From Paraglaciecola sp. MB-3u-78 (GTDB lineage Bacteria; Pseudomonadota; Gammaproteobacteria; Enterobacterales; Alteromonadaceae), in the NCBI RefSeq assembly GCF_002835935.1, contig NZ_PJCF01000002.1, positions 186,001 through 250,000 on the forward strand: a stretch of DNA of 64,000 bases. The letters are read 5' to 3'. Of the stretch, positions 55,741 to 64,000 are shown piece by piece. A model generated the notes under the pieces. The model ran no database searches, had not been told where the DNA came from, and saw only the letters and a program-made list of their open reading frames with translations. Each line of letters begins with the position of its first letter. The stretch's first letter is position 1. Position numbers and translations under genes: made by a program.

Positions 55741-56277
55741 TCATTGACCGATGTTTTTTATCGCCAATTGAAATGGACCAGATTGTTTATCCGCAAGCAT
55801 GAAGCCTATTTGTCTGACATCAGAAAATGACAAAGCCGGTGCTCGACTAACAATACGTCCACGGAATTGAGGGACAAAATCCGCTTCATTAAAGGTCAAA
55901 GTTTGCCAACTGCTGCTGCTAGAAAATGTGGCGACATATGCCACACCATCGAACCCTTTATTGGTTCTAAGACGCAATTGATAACTGCGCCCATCACCAT
56001 TAATTTCAATGAAAATTGGCGTGATGCCGCTTTTGAGTGTAACTGGCCCGACACGCCTTACAGAGGCAAACCCGCCATTATTTTTTAAAGAAATTTCACC
56101 TTCGAAATAAGCAACCTTATCAACCACACGTAAGTTCGACTGTGATAATCCTCCCATCACACTGTCGTTAACTCGATACCAGTAATTGCGTTCTTCGGCA
56201 CTTGAAAAATCGACTTTCCACTGGGCTGATACATGGGTGCATTTCATGATAAATAGGACAATTAAGATAGTTTTCAT
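55741..56277 (-). CDS. CIA30-domain protein, secreted
   Basis: A 178-residue protein with a signal peptide (IVLFIMKCTHVSAQ). The mature part is a CIA30 (complex I intermediate-associated 30) jelly-roll: YWYRVNDSVMGGLSQSN is the signature W-x-x-V-(N/D)-D-x-V-M-G-G-x-S, and DVRQIGFMLADKQSGPFQL the end. In bacteria these domains are thought to bind ligands such as sugars or cofactors; the exact role is unknown. Placed convergent with the ParA gene, 27 bases from its end. Confidence 0.88.
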   Translation of the reverse strand: MKTILIVLFIMKCTHVSAQWKVDFSSAEERNYWYRVNDSVMGGLSQSNLRVVDKVAYFEGEISLKNNGGFASVRRVGPVTLKSGITPIFIEINGDGRSYQLRLRTNKGFDGVAYVATFSSSSSWQTLTFNEADFVPQFRGRIVSRAPALSFSDVRQIGFMLADKQSGPFQLAIKNIGQ

Positions 56278-56348
56278 AACGACTAATACGTCAAAAGTAA
56301 GGAATTAGATTAATGTCTCAACTTTGACTTTGGAATAATAAGGTTTTG

Positions 56349-57566
56349 CTACATAAAGACTAAATACAACTGCATAAACCCAGCCCCCATGCCTAATAAG
56401 GCCCCCGTTAAAATCAACTTCCATTCATCAGCCTCGTAAGCGGGACGCAATACACCTTCAAACTCTTCAGGTGACAATGCCTGCATACGCTCGCACAGAT
56501 CATCAGCAATTCTCAGGGCTTTATTGGTGTATTCGTAGGCATAAGCCAAGTATTTTTCTGAGTCTTTAAAAATGCGCTGGGTAGCGAGTTCTTTCATTTT
56601 ATAATAAGAGTCTGAGCCTACTCCTAAGGCAAAATAGGGTTGTGCAATAGCGACATAACGTTCAATGGCATCATTCACATGCAATTCAATCAATTCCAAC
56701 AATTGCCCAGAGCCTGAACCATGTACCGCAATTTCCATGATGTTTTTTGACGTCATAAGTTTAGACTCAATGATGTCTGAATACACACGCGACACTTCTT
56801 TCTGGCGCTTTAAAAACATGCCTTGAATGGTAAACCCCATAAACTTGATAGGATGTTTAGGTTCAAAAATGATCTTCAACGCTATCCAATTTGTGGCATA
56901 CCCGACTATCAAGCCTCCCACTGGCAATACCCACCAAGTAGGATAAAACATCCAAACAGCCATAGTCGGCAAACCAAATAAAAAGCCAAAATAAAAGCCT
57001 GATTTTTCTATAAAAGGAAATTCCTTCTCACCAGACTTTAAGAAAATTTCGTTGATAAGTTCGGGAGCGTTAACCAATTGCCCAACCACTAGCTCTTTTA
57101 TATCGACTATTTCTTCAATGTTGTACTTGAAGTCATTCACCATATTGGTCACAACATTCGGAATATCAGCTTCTACCCTCGCATACACAAGGTTTTTACC
57201 GTGCACAGGCAAGGATGCCCACAACTGTGGAGCAGACTCCCTCATCACTTCGTTGATAATAGTCCGAATAGTTTGCTTAAGACGTCTTTCAATTGCTTTA
57301 GTCAGTTCAATGGGGTCAATGCGGTCCGCTAATTCTTTCACACTGAGCAATTTGCCCAATACCAATTCAACTTCAATCTCTGCCATTTCTCGGCGCTTAG
57401 CAGGTATTAAACCTTGCCAACCTAAAAAAGGTTTGAGTCCGATAAATTCAATAGGGTAAAACATCATTTTGACAGCTAAAAAATTAGTCGACCATCCCAC
57501 TATTGCACTAATGATAGGAATAGAAAACAAAGGAAGATAAGTGATGAGTTGATCAATTAATTGCAT
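56349..57566 (-). CDS. DUF445 family inner-membrane protein
   Basis: A 405-residue membrane protein with hydrophobic segments at the N-terminus (FSIPIISAIVGWSTNFLAVK), in the middle (WVLPVGGLIVGYATNWIALK) and at the C-terminus. The repeated G-W/Y-x-T-N-(W/F)-x-A-(V/L)-K motif twice is the DUF445 hallmark; the regions after each are long helical domains. Function not known; bacterial members are linked with membrane or envelope structure. Alone in its transcript. Confidence 0.9.
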   Translation of the reverse strand: MQLIDQLITYLPLFSIPIISAIVGWSTNFLAVKMMFYPIEFIGLKPFLGWQGLIPAKRREMAEIEVELVLGKLLSVKELADRIDPIELTKAIERRLKQTIRTIINEVMRESAPQLWASLPVHGKNLVYARVEADIPNVVTNMVNDFKYNIEEIVDIKELVVGQLVNAPELINEIFLKSGEKEFPFIEKSGFYFGFLFGLPTMAVWMFYPTWWVLPVGGLIVGYATNWIALKIIFEPKHPIKFMGFTIQGMFLKRQKEVSRVYSDIIESKLMTSKNIMEIAVHGSGSGQLLELIELHVNDAIERYVAIAQPYFALGVGSDSYYKMKELATQRIFKDSEKYLAYAYEYTNKALRIADDLCERMQALSPEEFEGVLRPAYEADEWKLILTGALLGMGAGFMQLYLVFM

Positions 57567-57836
57567 AAAAAGCAGCTGCGCCTAGTCAATATTATTATTT
57601 GGTATGTATGAACCCCCATACTAACTCATCCTAGGCTAACTATTGGAATTAGAATGGTCAAACTAAAAATACCATAGGTTGAAAATTATCCATACAAAAC
57701 TCTTTGTAAATACAACTAGTTATCTCAGATGCTAAATACATGCAAATGGCTATTACCCACTATCTTTAAATTTTGGGTAGCATTTTCTAATTAATTACGG
57801 TTATATCTGGTCAGACTAGTAAATTGAGAAACTTGT

Positions 57837-59309
57837 ATGTCAAATAAACCTCTTTCTGAATTACAAGACATCATGACACAAGCCGCTTCATATGAAGAGT
57901 ACCTTGAAGCAGCAAAAGCTCATGACGAATTGTCTGGCGCCCAAGAATGGAAAGCCAAAGATCCATGCAAGGACTATGACTACCGGCTCATTCGTAAACG
58001 AGTACAGCGTATTAAACAAGCCAGACTTAGTGGTGACGCTGCAGGCTTAATGTATATTTTACATGAAGGCTTACATGGCAACTTAGGTAATATTGCTTCG
58101 TCGGCAATAAATCAACACGCTAAACTTGGCACTAAACATCTGATTGAAGAGTTTATTCTAGAAGTCTGCGGGGCTTTAGATTACATCTATCAAGCCGACG
58201 AAAATGAAATCGACTTTTACGAAAAACTATCCTTTTTTGAAGAAACGGCACAGGCATTTGGTCGTAGCTGCTTGATGTTAAGTGGTGGTGCGGGTCTTGG
58301 ATTTTTTCATTGTGGTGTTATCAAATCATTAGTAGAGCATGATTTACTTCCTAAAGTCATCTCAGGTGCCAGCGCAGGAGCAATCATTGCGGCATTAGTG
58401 GGTACACGCACTAATGAAGAACTATTAGAAGTTATGCAACCCCGGAGCATTCAACAAAAATTTAAGCAATGGCGTTTATGGCAAGGCTTTGGCAAAGACA
58501 GCTTGCTGGATAGTAGTAACCTAGAAAATGCGTTAATTGAGCTGTTTGATTTAACCACTTTTGAAGAAGCCTTCAAAAAGACCGGTCGTCATATGACAAT
58601 CACCGTATCTCCGGCTGATTTGCATCAACATTCACGCTTGTTAAATGCTAAAACCTCGCCTAACGCTATTATTACTCAGGCCGTCAGAGCTTCAACGGCT
58701 ATTCCAATACTATTTAAGCCGGTGCAACTAAAAGCCAAAAACAGAGCGGGTGAGATAGTCCCTTATATTCCCAACCGTCGTTTTGCCGACGGCTCGATTA
58801 TGGCAGACTTACCTTTTGAGCGTTTAGCCCGTCTATATGGTGTGAATCATAGTATTGTGAGTCAAACAAACTTGATTGCCGTTCCCTTCTTAGCCCGTGA
58901 CAAAAGAGATACCACTGGCTTGATAGGATTAACATGGCGTTATGCTGCAAAAATTGCCAAAGTAAACAGTATTTTTGCTTTTGATATACTTGAAAATCTT
59001 ATTAGCCACCGTGCTGCTAGATTAGGTATTCACAAAGTGCGTTCTGTTATTGATCAACAGTATGTTGGTGATATCAATATATTGCCTAGCGCAACGTTTG
59101 CAAATCTTAAACATATCGCTTCAAACCCTAGTTTAGAAAGTATCCAAGAGATTATCCACAATGGCGAACGAGCTACTTGGCCGCAGCTCGATTTAATTAA
59201 GAGAAATACCATGATAAGTAAAACGCTAAGGGGTTACCTAACCCAATTAAAGCAAAGAGAAGCGAGATTACTTAGTGAGCACAATGGATTACGAGTAGTT
59301 AATAGTTAA
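57837..59309 (+). CDS. Patatin-like phospholipase with DUF3336 domain
   Basis: A 490-residue serine lipase similar to yeast triacylglycerol lipases (Tgl3-5). The N-terminal 130 residues form DUF3336. Catalysis: oxyanion loop SGGAGLGFFH near residue 148, nucleophile Ser179 in GASAG, and the Asp in ADGSIMADLP near 317. It cleaves acyl chains from phospholipids or neutral lipids. No signal peptide, so it is intracellular or peripheral to the inner membrane. With the wax-ester synthase at 52.7-54.1 kb it might mobilise storage lipid; this link is inference. Confidence 0.93.
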   Translation: MSNKPLSELQDIMTQAASYEEYLEAAKAHDELSGAQEWKAKDPCKDYDYRLIRKRVQRIKQARLSGDAAGLMYILHEGLHGNLGNIASSAINQHAKLGTKHLIEEFILEVCGALDYIYQADENEIDFYEKLSFFEETAQAFGRSCLMLSGGAGLGFFHCGVIKSLVEHDLLPKVISGASAGAIIAALVGTRTNEELLEVMQPRSIQQKFKQWRLWQGFGKDSLLDSSNLENALIELFDLTTFEEAFKKTGRHMTITVSPADLHQHSRLLNAKTSPNAIITQAVRASTAIPILFKPVQLKAKNRAGEIVPYIPNRRFADGSIMADLPFERLARLYGVNHSIVSQTNLIAVPFLARDKRDTTGLIGLTWRYAAKIAKVNSIFAFDILENLISHRAARLGIHKVRSVIDQQYVGDINILPSATFANLKHIASNPSLESIQEIIHNGERATWPQLDLIKRNTMISKTLRGYLTQLKQREARLLSEHNGLRVVNS

Positions 59310-59526
59310 GCGTAATGACGGGTGACTACGCTGATTCAATTTGGTTAGCTTATTAAAGTCATTCGTCATGTTTGTAAATGCTTTAAATCACTATTTCACT
59401 ACCATAAACAGTCCTGGCAGCGAACTTCCCCACACTGCTAAAGGCAGTTATAAAGCTTAGTGCAATGCTCTACCGAGTTAAGTCTGGTGAGAAAATTAAC
59501 TCAGTAGCGCCGCACTAGTTCATTGT

Positions 59527-61206
59527 TTAATAAGGTTTGTCGGTCACCGCACCAGTAGAAGCAGAGCTCACTGTTCTGGCATATTTCGCTAGCAGTCCTC
59601 GGATGTATTTAGGTTCAGGCTGCTGCCAGTTTTGCTTCCTTCTAGCCATTTCTTGAGCTTCAATATTCAACGTCATCAGGCGACTTTGTGCGTCAATGGT
59701 AATGCTATCACCATTTTCTACCAGCGCGATGGCCCCACCCTCGTAGGCTTCAGGTGTGATATGCCCGACAACAAAACCTCTGCTGCCACCTGAAAAGCGA
59801 CCATCAGTGATAAGCGCCACGTCATTGCCTAAACCTTTGCCCATGATAGCAGAAGTAGGACTTAACATCTCGCGCATACCAGGCCCGCCTTTAGGGCCTT
59901 CGTAACGAATGACAACCACATCACCAGCTACAACTTGACCATCTATAATAGCGGCAAAACCTTGCTCTTCTGAATCATACACTTTAGCCGTGCCCGTAAA
60001 ACGTAATCCTTCTTTACCAGTGATTTTTGAAACTGCACCTTCTGGGGCTAAATTACCGTTCAAAATAACCAAATGGCTGTCTTTTTTAATAGGCTTATCA
60101 AAAGGTAAAATAATGCTCTGACCTTCAGGGTAATCCGCTACACCCGCTAAATTTTCAGCCATGGTTTTACCGGTGACGGTCATGCAATCTCCGTGCAACA
60201 TGCCCGCATCTAATAAACGTTTCATCAGTGGTTGAATGCCACCAATTTCAATTAATTCAGACATCAAGTATTGGCCGCTTGGACGTAAGTCAGCAATCAC
60301 CGGTGTTTTCTCACCAATGCGCACAAAATCATCCAAAGTCACTTCAACGCCAATGGCATCGGCCATCGCAATTAAGTGCAGCACTGCATTGGTAGAGCCA
60401 CCTAAGGTAATGGTCAGCGTAATCGCATTCTCGAAGGCTTTTTTAGTCATGATGTCGGACGGCTTAATATCATGTTCAAGCAAGTACACAACAGCTTTTC
60501 CGGCATCAATACAGTCTTGCTTTTTGTTATCTGAAACCGCATTTTGCGCAGAGCTATTTGGCATGCTCATGCCCAAAGCTTCAATCGCAGAGGCTAAGGT
60601 ATTTGCTGTGTACATACCACCGCAAGAGCCCGCGCCTGGGATCGCCGTTTTTTCAATATGTTCCAATTGAGTGATGGGGATATCGCCCGCAGCATAACTG
60701 CCGACTGCTTCAAATACCGACACGATATCAGTGTGGTTTTCGCCTGGTAAGATCGTACCACCATAGACAAAAATAGAAGGACGGTTCAAGCGTGCTAAAC
60801 CCATCAAACAACCCGGCATGTTTTTATCACAGCCACCAATGGCAATAATACCATCGTGCCCCATACCGGCTGATACTGCTTCTATAGAATCGCAAATAAC
60901 TTCCCGAGAGACCAAAGAATACTTCATACCTTCAGTGCCCATAGAAATACCGTCAGATACAGTAATAGTGTTATAAATAACGCTTTTAGCACCTGCGCTA
61001 TCTACACCTTTACCTACCTCTTCTGCCAAGGTATTAATATGCATGTTACATGGCGTCACCATTGACCACGTTGAGGCAATGCCCACCTGAGATTTTTTGA
61101 AATCCTCGTCGCTAAACCCTACAGCCCTTAACATTGAGCGACTGGGTGCCTGAGCGGCACCGTCTACGATTTTTTGTGAATATTTGCGCGGTTTATCTGT
61201 ATTCAT
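59527..61206 (-). CDS. ilvD: Dihydroxy-acid dehydratase
   Basis: A 559-residue iron-sulfur enzyme of valine, leucine and isoleucine synthesis. The three Cys ligands are in [18 protein letters not shown] and [13 protein letters not shown]. The C-terminal swivelling domain ends with [20 protein letters not shown]. The start at 61206 ([16 protein letters not shown]) is chosen because homologues begin here; an upstream ATG 18 codons earlier lies in poor sequence. It belongs to the shorter IlvD type (about 560 residues) unlike the E. coli 616-residue form. No other ilv gene lies in the window. Confidence 0.95.
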   Translation of the reverse strand: MNTDKPRKYSQKIVDGAAQAPSRSMLRAVGFSDEDFKKSQVGIASTWSMVTPCNMHINTLAEEVGKGVDSAGAKSVIYNTITVSDGISMGTEGMKYSLVSREVICDSIEAVSAGMGHDGIIAIGGCDKNMPGCLMGLARLNRPSIFVYGGTILPGENHTDIVSVFEAVGSYAAGDIPITQLEHIEKTAIPGAGSCGGMYTANTLASAIEALGMSMPNSSAQNAVSDNKKQDCIDAGKAVVYLLEHDIKPSDIMTKKAFENAITLTITLGGSTNAVLHLIAMADAIGVEVTLDDFVRIGEKTPVIADLRPSGQYLMSELIEIGGIQPLMKRLLDAGMLHGDCMTVTGKTMAENLAGVADYPEGQSIILPFDKPIKKDSHLVILNGNLAPEGAVSKITGKEGLRFTGTAKVYDSEEQGFAAIIDGQVVAGDVVVIRYEGPKGGPGMREMLSPTSAIMGKGLGNDVALITDGRFSGGSRGFVVGHITPEAYEGGAIALVENGDSITIDAQSRLMTLNIEAQEMARRKQNWQQPEPKYIRGLLAKYARTVSSASTGAVTDKPY

Positions 61207-61680
61207 ATCTTTTTCTGCATTTTCAACATCGATAAGCGCACTATAGAATTGTATAAACAAATTGACAATCTAAGCGCATGAATTAATTAGTCTTATTTAG
61301 ATTGTTTTTGTACAAGGATCGCCATCTGAGCATCTTGAAAATGTAAAGCCTGATGGATCAGCAAACCTGAGGGGCCAAGAGCCGATGAAGCATGGAATGG
61401 GTGTTTGTTGCTTTTTTTGAATTTACCATCCTACAAAAGTGAATGAGTGTGATCCCCAAGGGAAACTGTTGGTCTCATTAACAAGCGGCGTTGTTGTAAA
61501 TAGCATATCAGCCAGTTACGAAATATGACAGTCAGCTTTGTGCCCAGACTGTGTAAAAACTATTGATCAACTTTTGGCCTAAGTACAAGATACTTATGAT
61601 CAATGAATCTTAGTTAGCGATCCAACTTCGAGACCGAGTTTAGTATAATAAGCGGGTAAGCCAAACAAGAGAAAAGCTGA
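61207..61680. other. Gap between ilvD and the transposase remnant
   Basis: About 470 bases without a supported gene. It holds the ilvD promoter region (minus strand) and degenerate sequence leading to an insertion-sequence remnant. No clear terminal inverted repeat or target duplication could be seen by eye. Confidence 0.35.
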
Positions 61681-61990
61681 TATGTCTCATCATATTAAAG
61701 TCCATTCAAGACACCAATCGACACTCTTCCCAGAAGCAATAGATGACTTTGTTACCGAAGACAATCCAATACGAGTTATCGATATGTTTGTCGGCCCACT
61801 TGATTGACTAAGCCTAGGTTTTGAAAGTGTTAATGCAAAGCTCGCCCAAGCTATCATCCAGCAACAATGCTAAAACTCTACATTTATGGTGACTTAAATC
61901 GCATTTAATCATCTCGTCGGTTAGAAAAAGAGAGTCACCGCAACGTTGAATTGACCCACCTTAACGCTACAAAACTATCATTCTGTGATA
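61681..61990 (+). pseudogene. Degenerate IS1182-type transposase fragment
   Basis: Reading from the ATG at 61681 gives RHQSTLFPEAIDDFVTEDNP and then VIDMFVGPLD before a TGA; after a frame change near 61840, PSYHPATMLKLYIYGDLNRI, a TAA, then SSRRLEKESHRNVEL. These blocks are the N-terminal part of IS1182/IS5-like DDE transposases. At least two stops and one frameshift are present and the catalytic domain is missing. A dead remnant, marking past insertion of mobile DNA at the edge of the accessory region. Confidence 0.85.
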
Positions 61991-62187
61991 ACGCTAATAT
62001 TCGGTGACTAAGACATTTGATAGGTTGGGTATGACTCGGGACTAAGTTTAGTGATCGTATTCTGAATTTTTACACAGCCTGTGCCAATAGCCGCCATTGA
62101 GCTTTTGAAAAATCAACTTCACTGACCCCATCGATTTCATTCAGCTTCAATAATTATATCAACTGCTCTATCTAAAATCTTTTAGAG

Positions 62188-62246
62188 TGAAACCTTAAGG
62201 TTTCATTTGACACTTTAAGGTATCATCTGATACCTTAAGGTTACAT
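62188..62246. promoter_or_regulatory. Three operator-like CCTTAAGG repeats at 20-bp spacing
   Basis: CCTTAAGG occurs at 62193-62200, CTTTAAGG at 62213-62220 and CCTTAAGG at 62233-62240, exactly 20 bases apart, each in a larger dyad of the form TGAWACCTTAAGGTWTCA. Two helical turns per step place all sites on the same DNA face. They lie just upstream of a membrane-protein/XRE-regulator gene pair, so they are likely the regulator's operators. Confidence 0.75.
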
Positions 62247-62266
62247 TGTAATTTAGAGGAATTAAT

Positions 62267-62764
62267 ATGCAAACTAAAACGGAATTAACGCCTGCGATCG
62301 AACAACACTTCTTAACACTCATTGCTAAGTTATCTACGATATTCGGGCTTCTTTTCATCACTGACAGTATCTATACCCTAATAGAAAGTGTATTCCCAGA
62401 CTCTACATGGTTAAAAATTATCGTCGGAACGTTTGGGCTAATTCTATTCATCGCTATGGGAGTGAGTTTATTTAAAGATCTGAAATTTCAAGGTAAATTA
62501 AATCGCAAGACACTTTGGTATGGTAAATTTACCGATGAATATATTAGCTATGCCAGTATGAAGGGCTACCAATACAGCTGGAATGTAATGAGTATCCTAC
62601 TGCCTATACTACTGATACTCGCAAGCTTGAATGAACGAATTGAATACTTACCTGAATTTCTCAGCAGCATCTCAATTCTTGAATTTATTAAACTGAACTT
62701 TGCGATATTAATGCTTAGTTATGGTTTGCCCATACTATATATGCTGCGTAGAGAGCAGGATTAG
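62267..62764 (+). CDS. Membrane protein paired with an XRE regulator
   Basis: A 165-residue integral membrane protein with four hydrophobic segments (ATIFGLLFITDSIYTL region, IIVGTFGLILFIAMGVSLF, SILLPILLILASL, LNFAILMLSYGLPILYML). Family unknown to me; the arrangement resembles DUF2975- or DUF2178-type proteins that also occur with a small HTH regulator. An AGAGGA ribosome site precedes the ATG. The next gene starts one base after its stop. Three operator repeats lie upstream. The neighbour context suggests a two-gene self-regulated unit. Confidence 0.8.
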   Translation: MQTKTELTPAIEQHFLTLIAKLSTIFGLLFITDSIYTLIESVFPDSTWLKIIVGTFGLILFIAMGVSLFKDLKFQGKLNRKTLWYGKFTDEYISYASMKGYQYSWNVMSILLPILLILASLNERIEYLPEFLSSISILEFIKLNFAILMLSYGLPILYMLRREQD

Positions 62765-62765
62765 C

Positions 62766-62963
62766 ATGCTTGACAATAATATTGCAAAGCTTCGGGGGAA
62801 ACTTAAAATATCTCAACAAGACCTAGCGGATGGTATTGGGGTATCTAGGAAAACCATAAGTACAGTGGAAACGGGACGTTTTACGCCATCGGTAGTGATT
62901 GCATTAAAACTGGCGGCTTATTTTCAAGTTACAGTAGAGAGTATTTTTAGCTTCGAAGAGTAA
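62766..62963 (+). CDS. XRE-family transcriptional regulator (small HTH protein)
   Basis: A 65-residue protein made of one HTH: KLKISQQDLADGIGVSRKTI and VETGRFTPSVVIALKLAAYF, the classical Cro/CI-type pattern, ending with VTVESIFSFEE. Such YozG-type regulators are typically beside a small membrane protein. ATG at 62766 is taken; the upstream 15 codons of the long frame overlap the preceding gene. It probably binds the three repeats at 62188-62246. Confidence 0.93.
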   Translation: MLDNNIAKLRGKLKISQQDLADGIGVSRKTISTVETGRFTPSVVIALKLAAYFQVTVESIFSFEE

Positions 62964-63004
62964 AAAATAAGCTGTTATATGTTGTTCACAAAATGGAGTT
63001 TCAA

Positions 63005-63301
63005 ATGAGAAAAGAATTCGAATTCAATGTTAAAGATCATAAAATTAAAGTTACTAATTCATGGCTTCATGGGGCCAAGCTCTATGTAGATGGTGATTTT
63101 CGCGATTTTGATAAGAGCCTATCTGCAAATGGAAAAGTTGCACTTTTATCTGCTAACCTAGGTGACTTTGGTATTTTAGAAATATTTCCTGTGGCATTTT
63201 TTACTGTAGAGATAGATGCTTATTTAGTATTTGATAATACAAAGCAGCATATTTTTAGTTCTCATAAACGCTTGAGTTTAACTGAACAAAGAACAGCGTA
63301 A
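63005..63301 (+). CDS. Small protein of unknown function
   Basis: A 98-residue protein, no signal peptide, no obvious membrane helix. Beta-rich beginning KEFEFNVKDHKIKVTNSWLH, then LYVDGDFRDFDKSL. The ATG at 63005 has GGAG seven bases upstream; the frame from 62993 places the start over that ribosome site, so it is rejected. No family is recognised. Lies behind the XRE gene in a region of remnants and small orphan frames, possibly a former gene cassette. Confidence 0.7.
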   Translation: MRKEFEFNVKDHKIKVTNSWLHGAKLYVDGDFRDFDKSLSANGKVALLSANLGDFGILEIFPVAFFTVEIDAYLVFDNTKQHIFSSHKRLSLTEQRTA

Positions 63302-63445
63302 TAAACTTATAACAATAACTTCAAACAGAAAAAATACAGTTGACTATTTACACTCTGTTCAAAATTTATCCAACTATATTTTTATGCTTAAGTAAGCATA
63401 ATGATAATTTACTCAGAATAAACAAGTTAAGTATGGAGATTTAGA

Positions 63446-63616
63446 ATGTAGGGTCAGATATTTATTTTTATTATTGGAGTTTTTGGTTTAATCGTAGGGC
63501 TTCAGACAGGTGATTATTTTTGGGCCTTTTGTGGTTTAGTAACTTTACCCTCTGGTATTCACCTTATTTACAAGTTAAAAACAGATAAAAACATCTGGGA
63601 TAAATCAAACATATAA
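63446..63616 (+). pseudogene. Small membrane protein gene with a stop at codon 2
   Basis: ATG at 63446 with GGAG nine bases upstream is followed at once by TAG (63449-63451). The frame then stays open for 54 codons: GQIFIFIIGVFGLIVGLQTG, then DYFWAFCGLVTLPSGIHLIY and a Lys-rich end with TAA at 63614. The protein would be a two-helix membrane peptide. A single base change in codon 2 would restore it. The sequence after the stop leads straight into an attC-like element. Confidence 0.55.
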
Positions 63617-63680
63617 CAAGTAGTTTAACGAATTCGCCAGTAAACAACGCTCGTCCGCTAACTCGGCGTTAATGTGCGCT
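63612..63680. repeat. attC-like site (possible integron cassette end)
   Basis: ATAACAAGTAGTTTAACG at the left and CCGCTAACTCGGCGTTAATG at the right, about 65 bases in all, look like the R''-L'' and L'-R' ends of chromosomal-integron attC sites, with the left part starting at the stop codon of the small frame as usual for cassettes. The R' end GTTAATG deviates from GTTRRRY, and the stem between is imperfect. No integrase is in the window. Confidence 0.35.
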
Positions 63681-63868
63681 TTAGAGCTATAGCTCAATCA
63701 TAAACCGAATATCCCCTATGTCTATAATTCGCTCAAAAAAGCCTATCGTATTTGAGCATATTTTCGTGTTTGAACGCTTAAATCAGATGTGTGGTGTTGC
63801 CCAAAAAGCGATAATAATTATCATTCTGTGAGGCTTTCACTAATTACTCGAAACTCACGGTTGCCTTT

Positions 63869-64000
63869 TCACTTATTTATCACCATCGATATAAATATTG
63901 TTTTACTCACCCATTCAGCATCAGGATCTGATTCCCATCCTATTTTATAGTCTAAACGGTTGATACCAAAGCTTGTGCTTAACTGGTCTTGACTATCTAT
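63869..64000 (-). CDS. YceI-like protein, C-terminal end (partial)
   Basis: The last 43 codons and stop of a minus-strand gene cut by the window end. The visible sequence (SFGINRLDYKIGWESDPDAE, then WVSKTIFISMVINK) matches the end of YceI-type lipocalin-like periplasmic proteins, where 'F-x-I-x-R-x-D-(F/Y)-x-(I/V)-G' is followed by a Trp-Val and a beta strand. The front with the signal peptide is outside. Family call is likely, function (isoprenoid binding) not tested by this fragment. Confidence 0.6.
   Translation of the reverse strand: MDSQDQLSTSFGINRLDYKIGWESDPDAEWVSKTIFISMVINK

Overview
The window looks like a chromosomal segment of a marine gammaproteobacterium of the Alteromonadales (Paraglaciecola/Glaciecola/Alteromonas type). 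The evidence is the E. coli-like gene order apt-dnaX-ybaB-recR-htpG-adk with proteins close to the enterobacterial ones, moderate to low G+C, a nadE-glnB pair, a TonB receptor, a wax-ester synthase and an HvfABC copper-peptide operon. The species assignment is inference; no rRNA or tRNA gene was seen.

Layout. 1-7.2 kb: end of a short-chain dehydrogenase, a fatty-acyl-CoA ligase, a secreted M1 aminopeptidase and a FecA-like TonB receptor. 7.2-9.3 kb: a regulatory zone with the carcass of a sensor kinase, a sigma-54 activator lacking an N-terminal sensor domain, a large inverted repeat and a sigma-54-type promoter (GG-N10-GC). 9.4-33.1 kb: a compact, one-strand operon of 17 genes encoding a contractile injection system: Pvc16-like cap protein, sheath, tube, tail chaperone, hub-proximal proteins, gpD hub, gpV spike, PAAR tip, gp25, gpJ and gpI, plus very large accessory proteins. 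It has no capsid, terminase, integrase, replication or lysis genes, so it is a tail-like weapon or delivery machine, not a prophage. It also lacks the AAA+ ATPase usual in extracellular contractile injection systems. Its most striking member is a 1222-residue protein joining a baseplate domain, OmpA-like and peptidoglycan-binding modules, and a C-terminal metzincin-type zinc protease (HExxHxxxxxH plus Met-turn).

33.2-48 kb: housekeeping. An aspartate racemase, a small heat-shock protein under a ROSE-like RNA thermometer, then on the minus strand a MAPEG protein, adk, htpG (clear heat-shock promoter), recR, ybaB, dnaX (with an E. coli-type frameshift site), apt and a 40-residue membrane protein. 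Next come hvfA-hvfB-hvfC (a repetitive EGKCG peptide, its MNIO modifying enzyme and the partner protein), glnB and nadE, followed on the plus strand by a pseudopilin and gloA-glpQ (glpQ to 49.0 kb).

49-61 kb: a lipid-oriented region with a GMC oxidoreductase, DUF1439 protein, wax-ester synthase, TetR regulator with a perfect palindrome, orphan ParA, CIA30 protein, DUF445 protein, patatin phospholipase and ilvD, interspersed with two broken genes. 61.2-64 kb: a decayed accessory end with an IS1182-type transposase remnant, a membrane protein/XRE pair behind three 20-bp-spaced operators, small orphan ORFs, an attC-like site and the end of a YceI-like gene.
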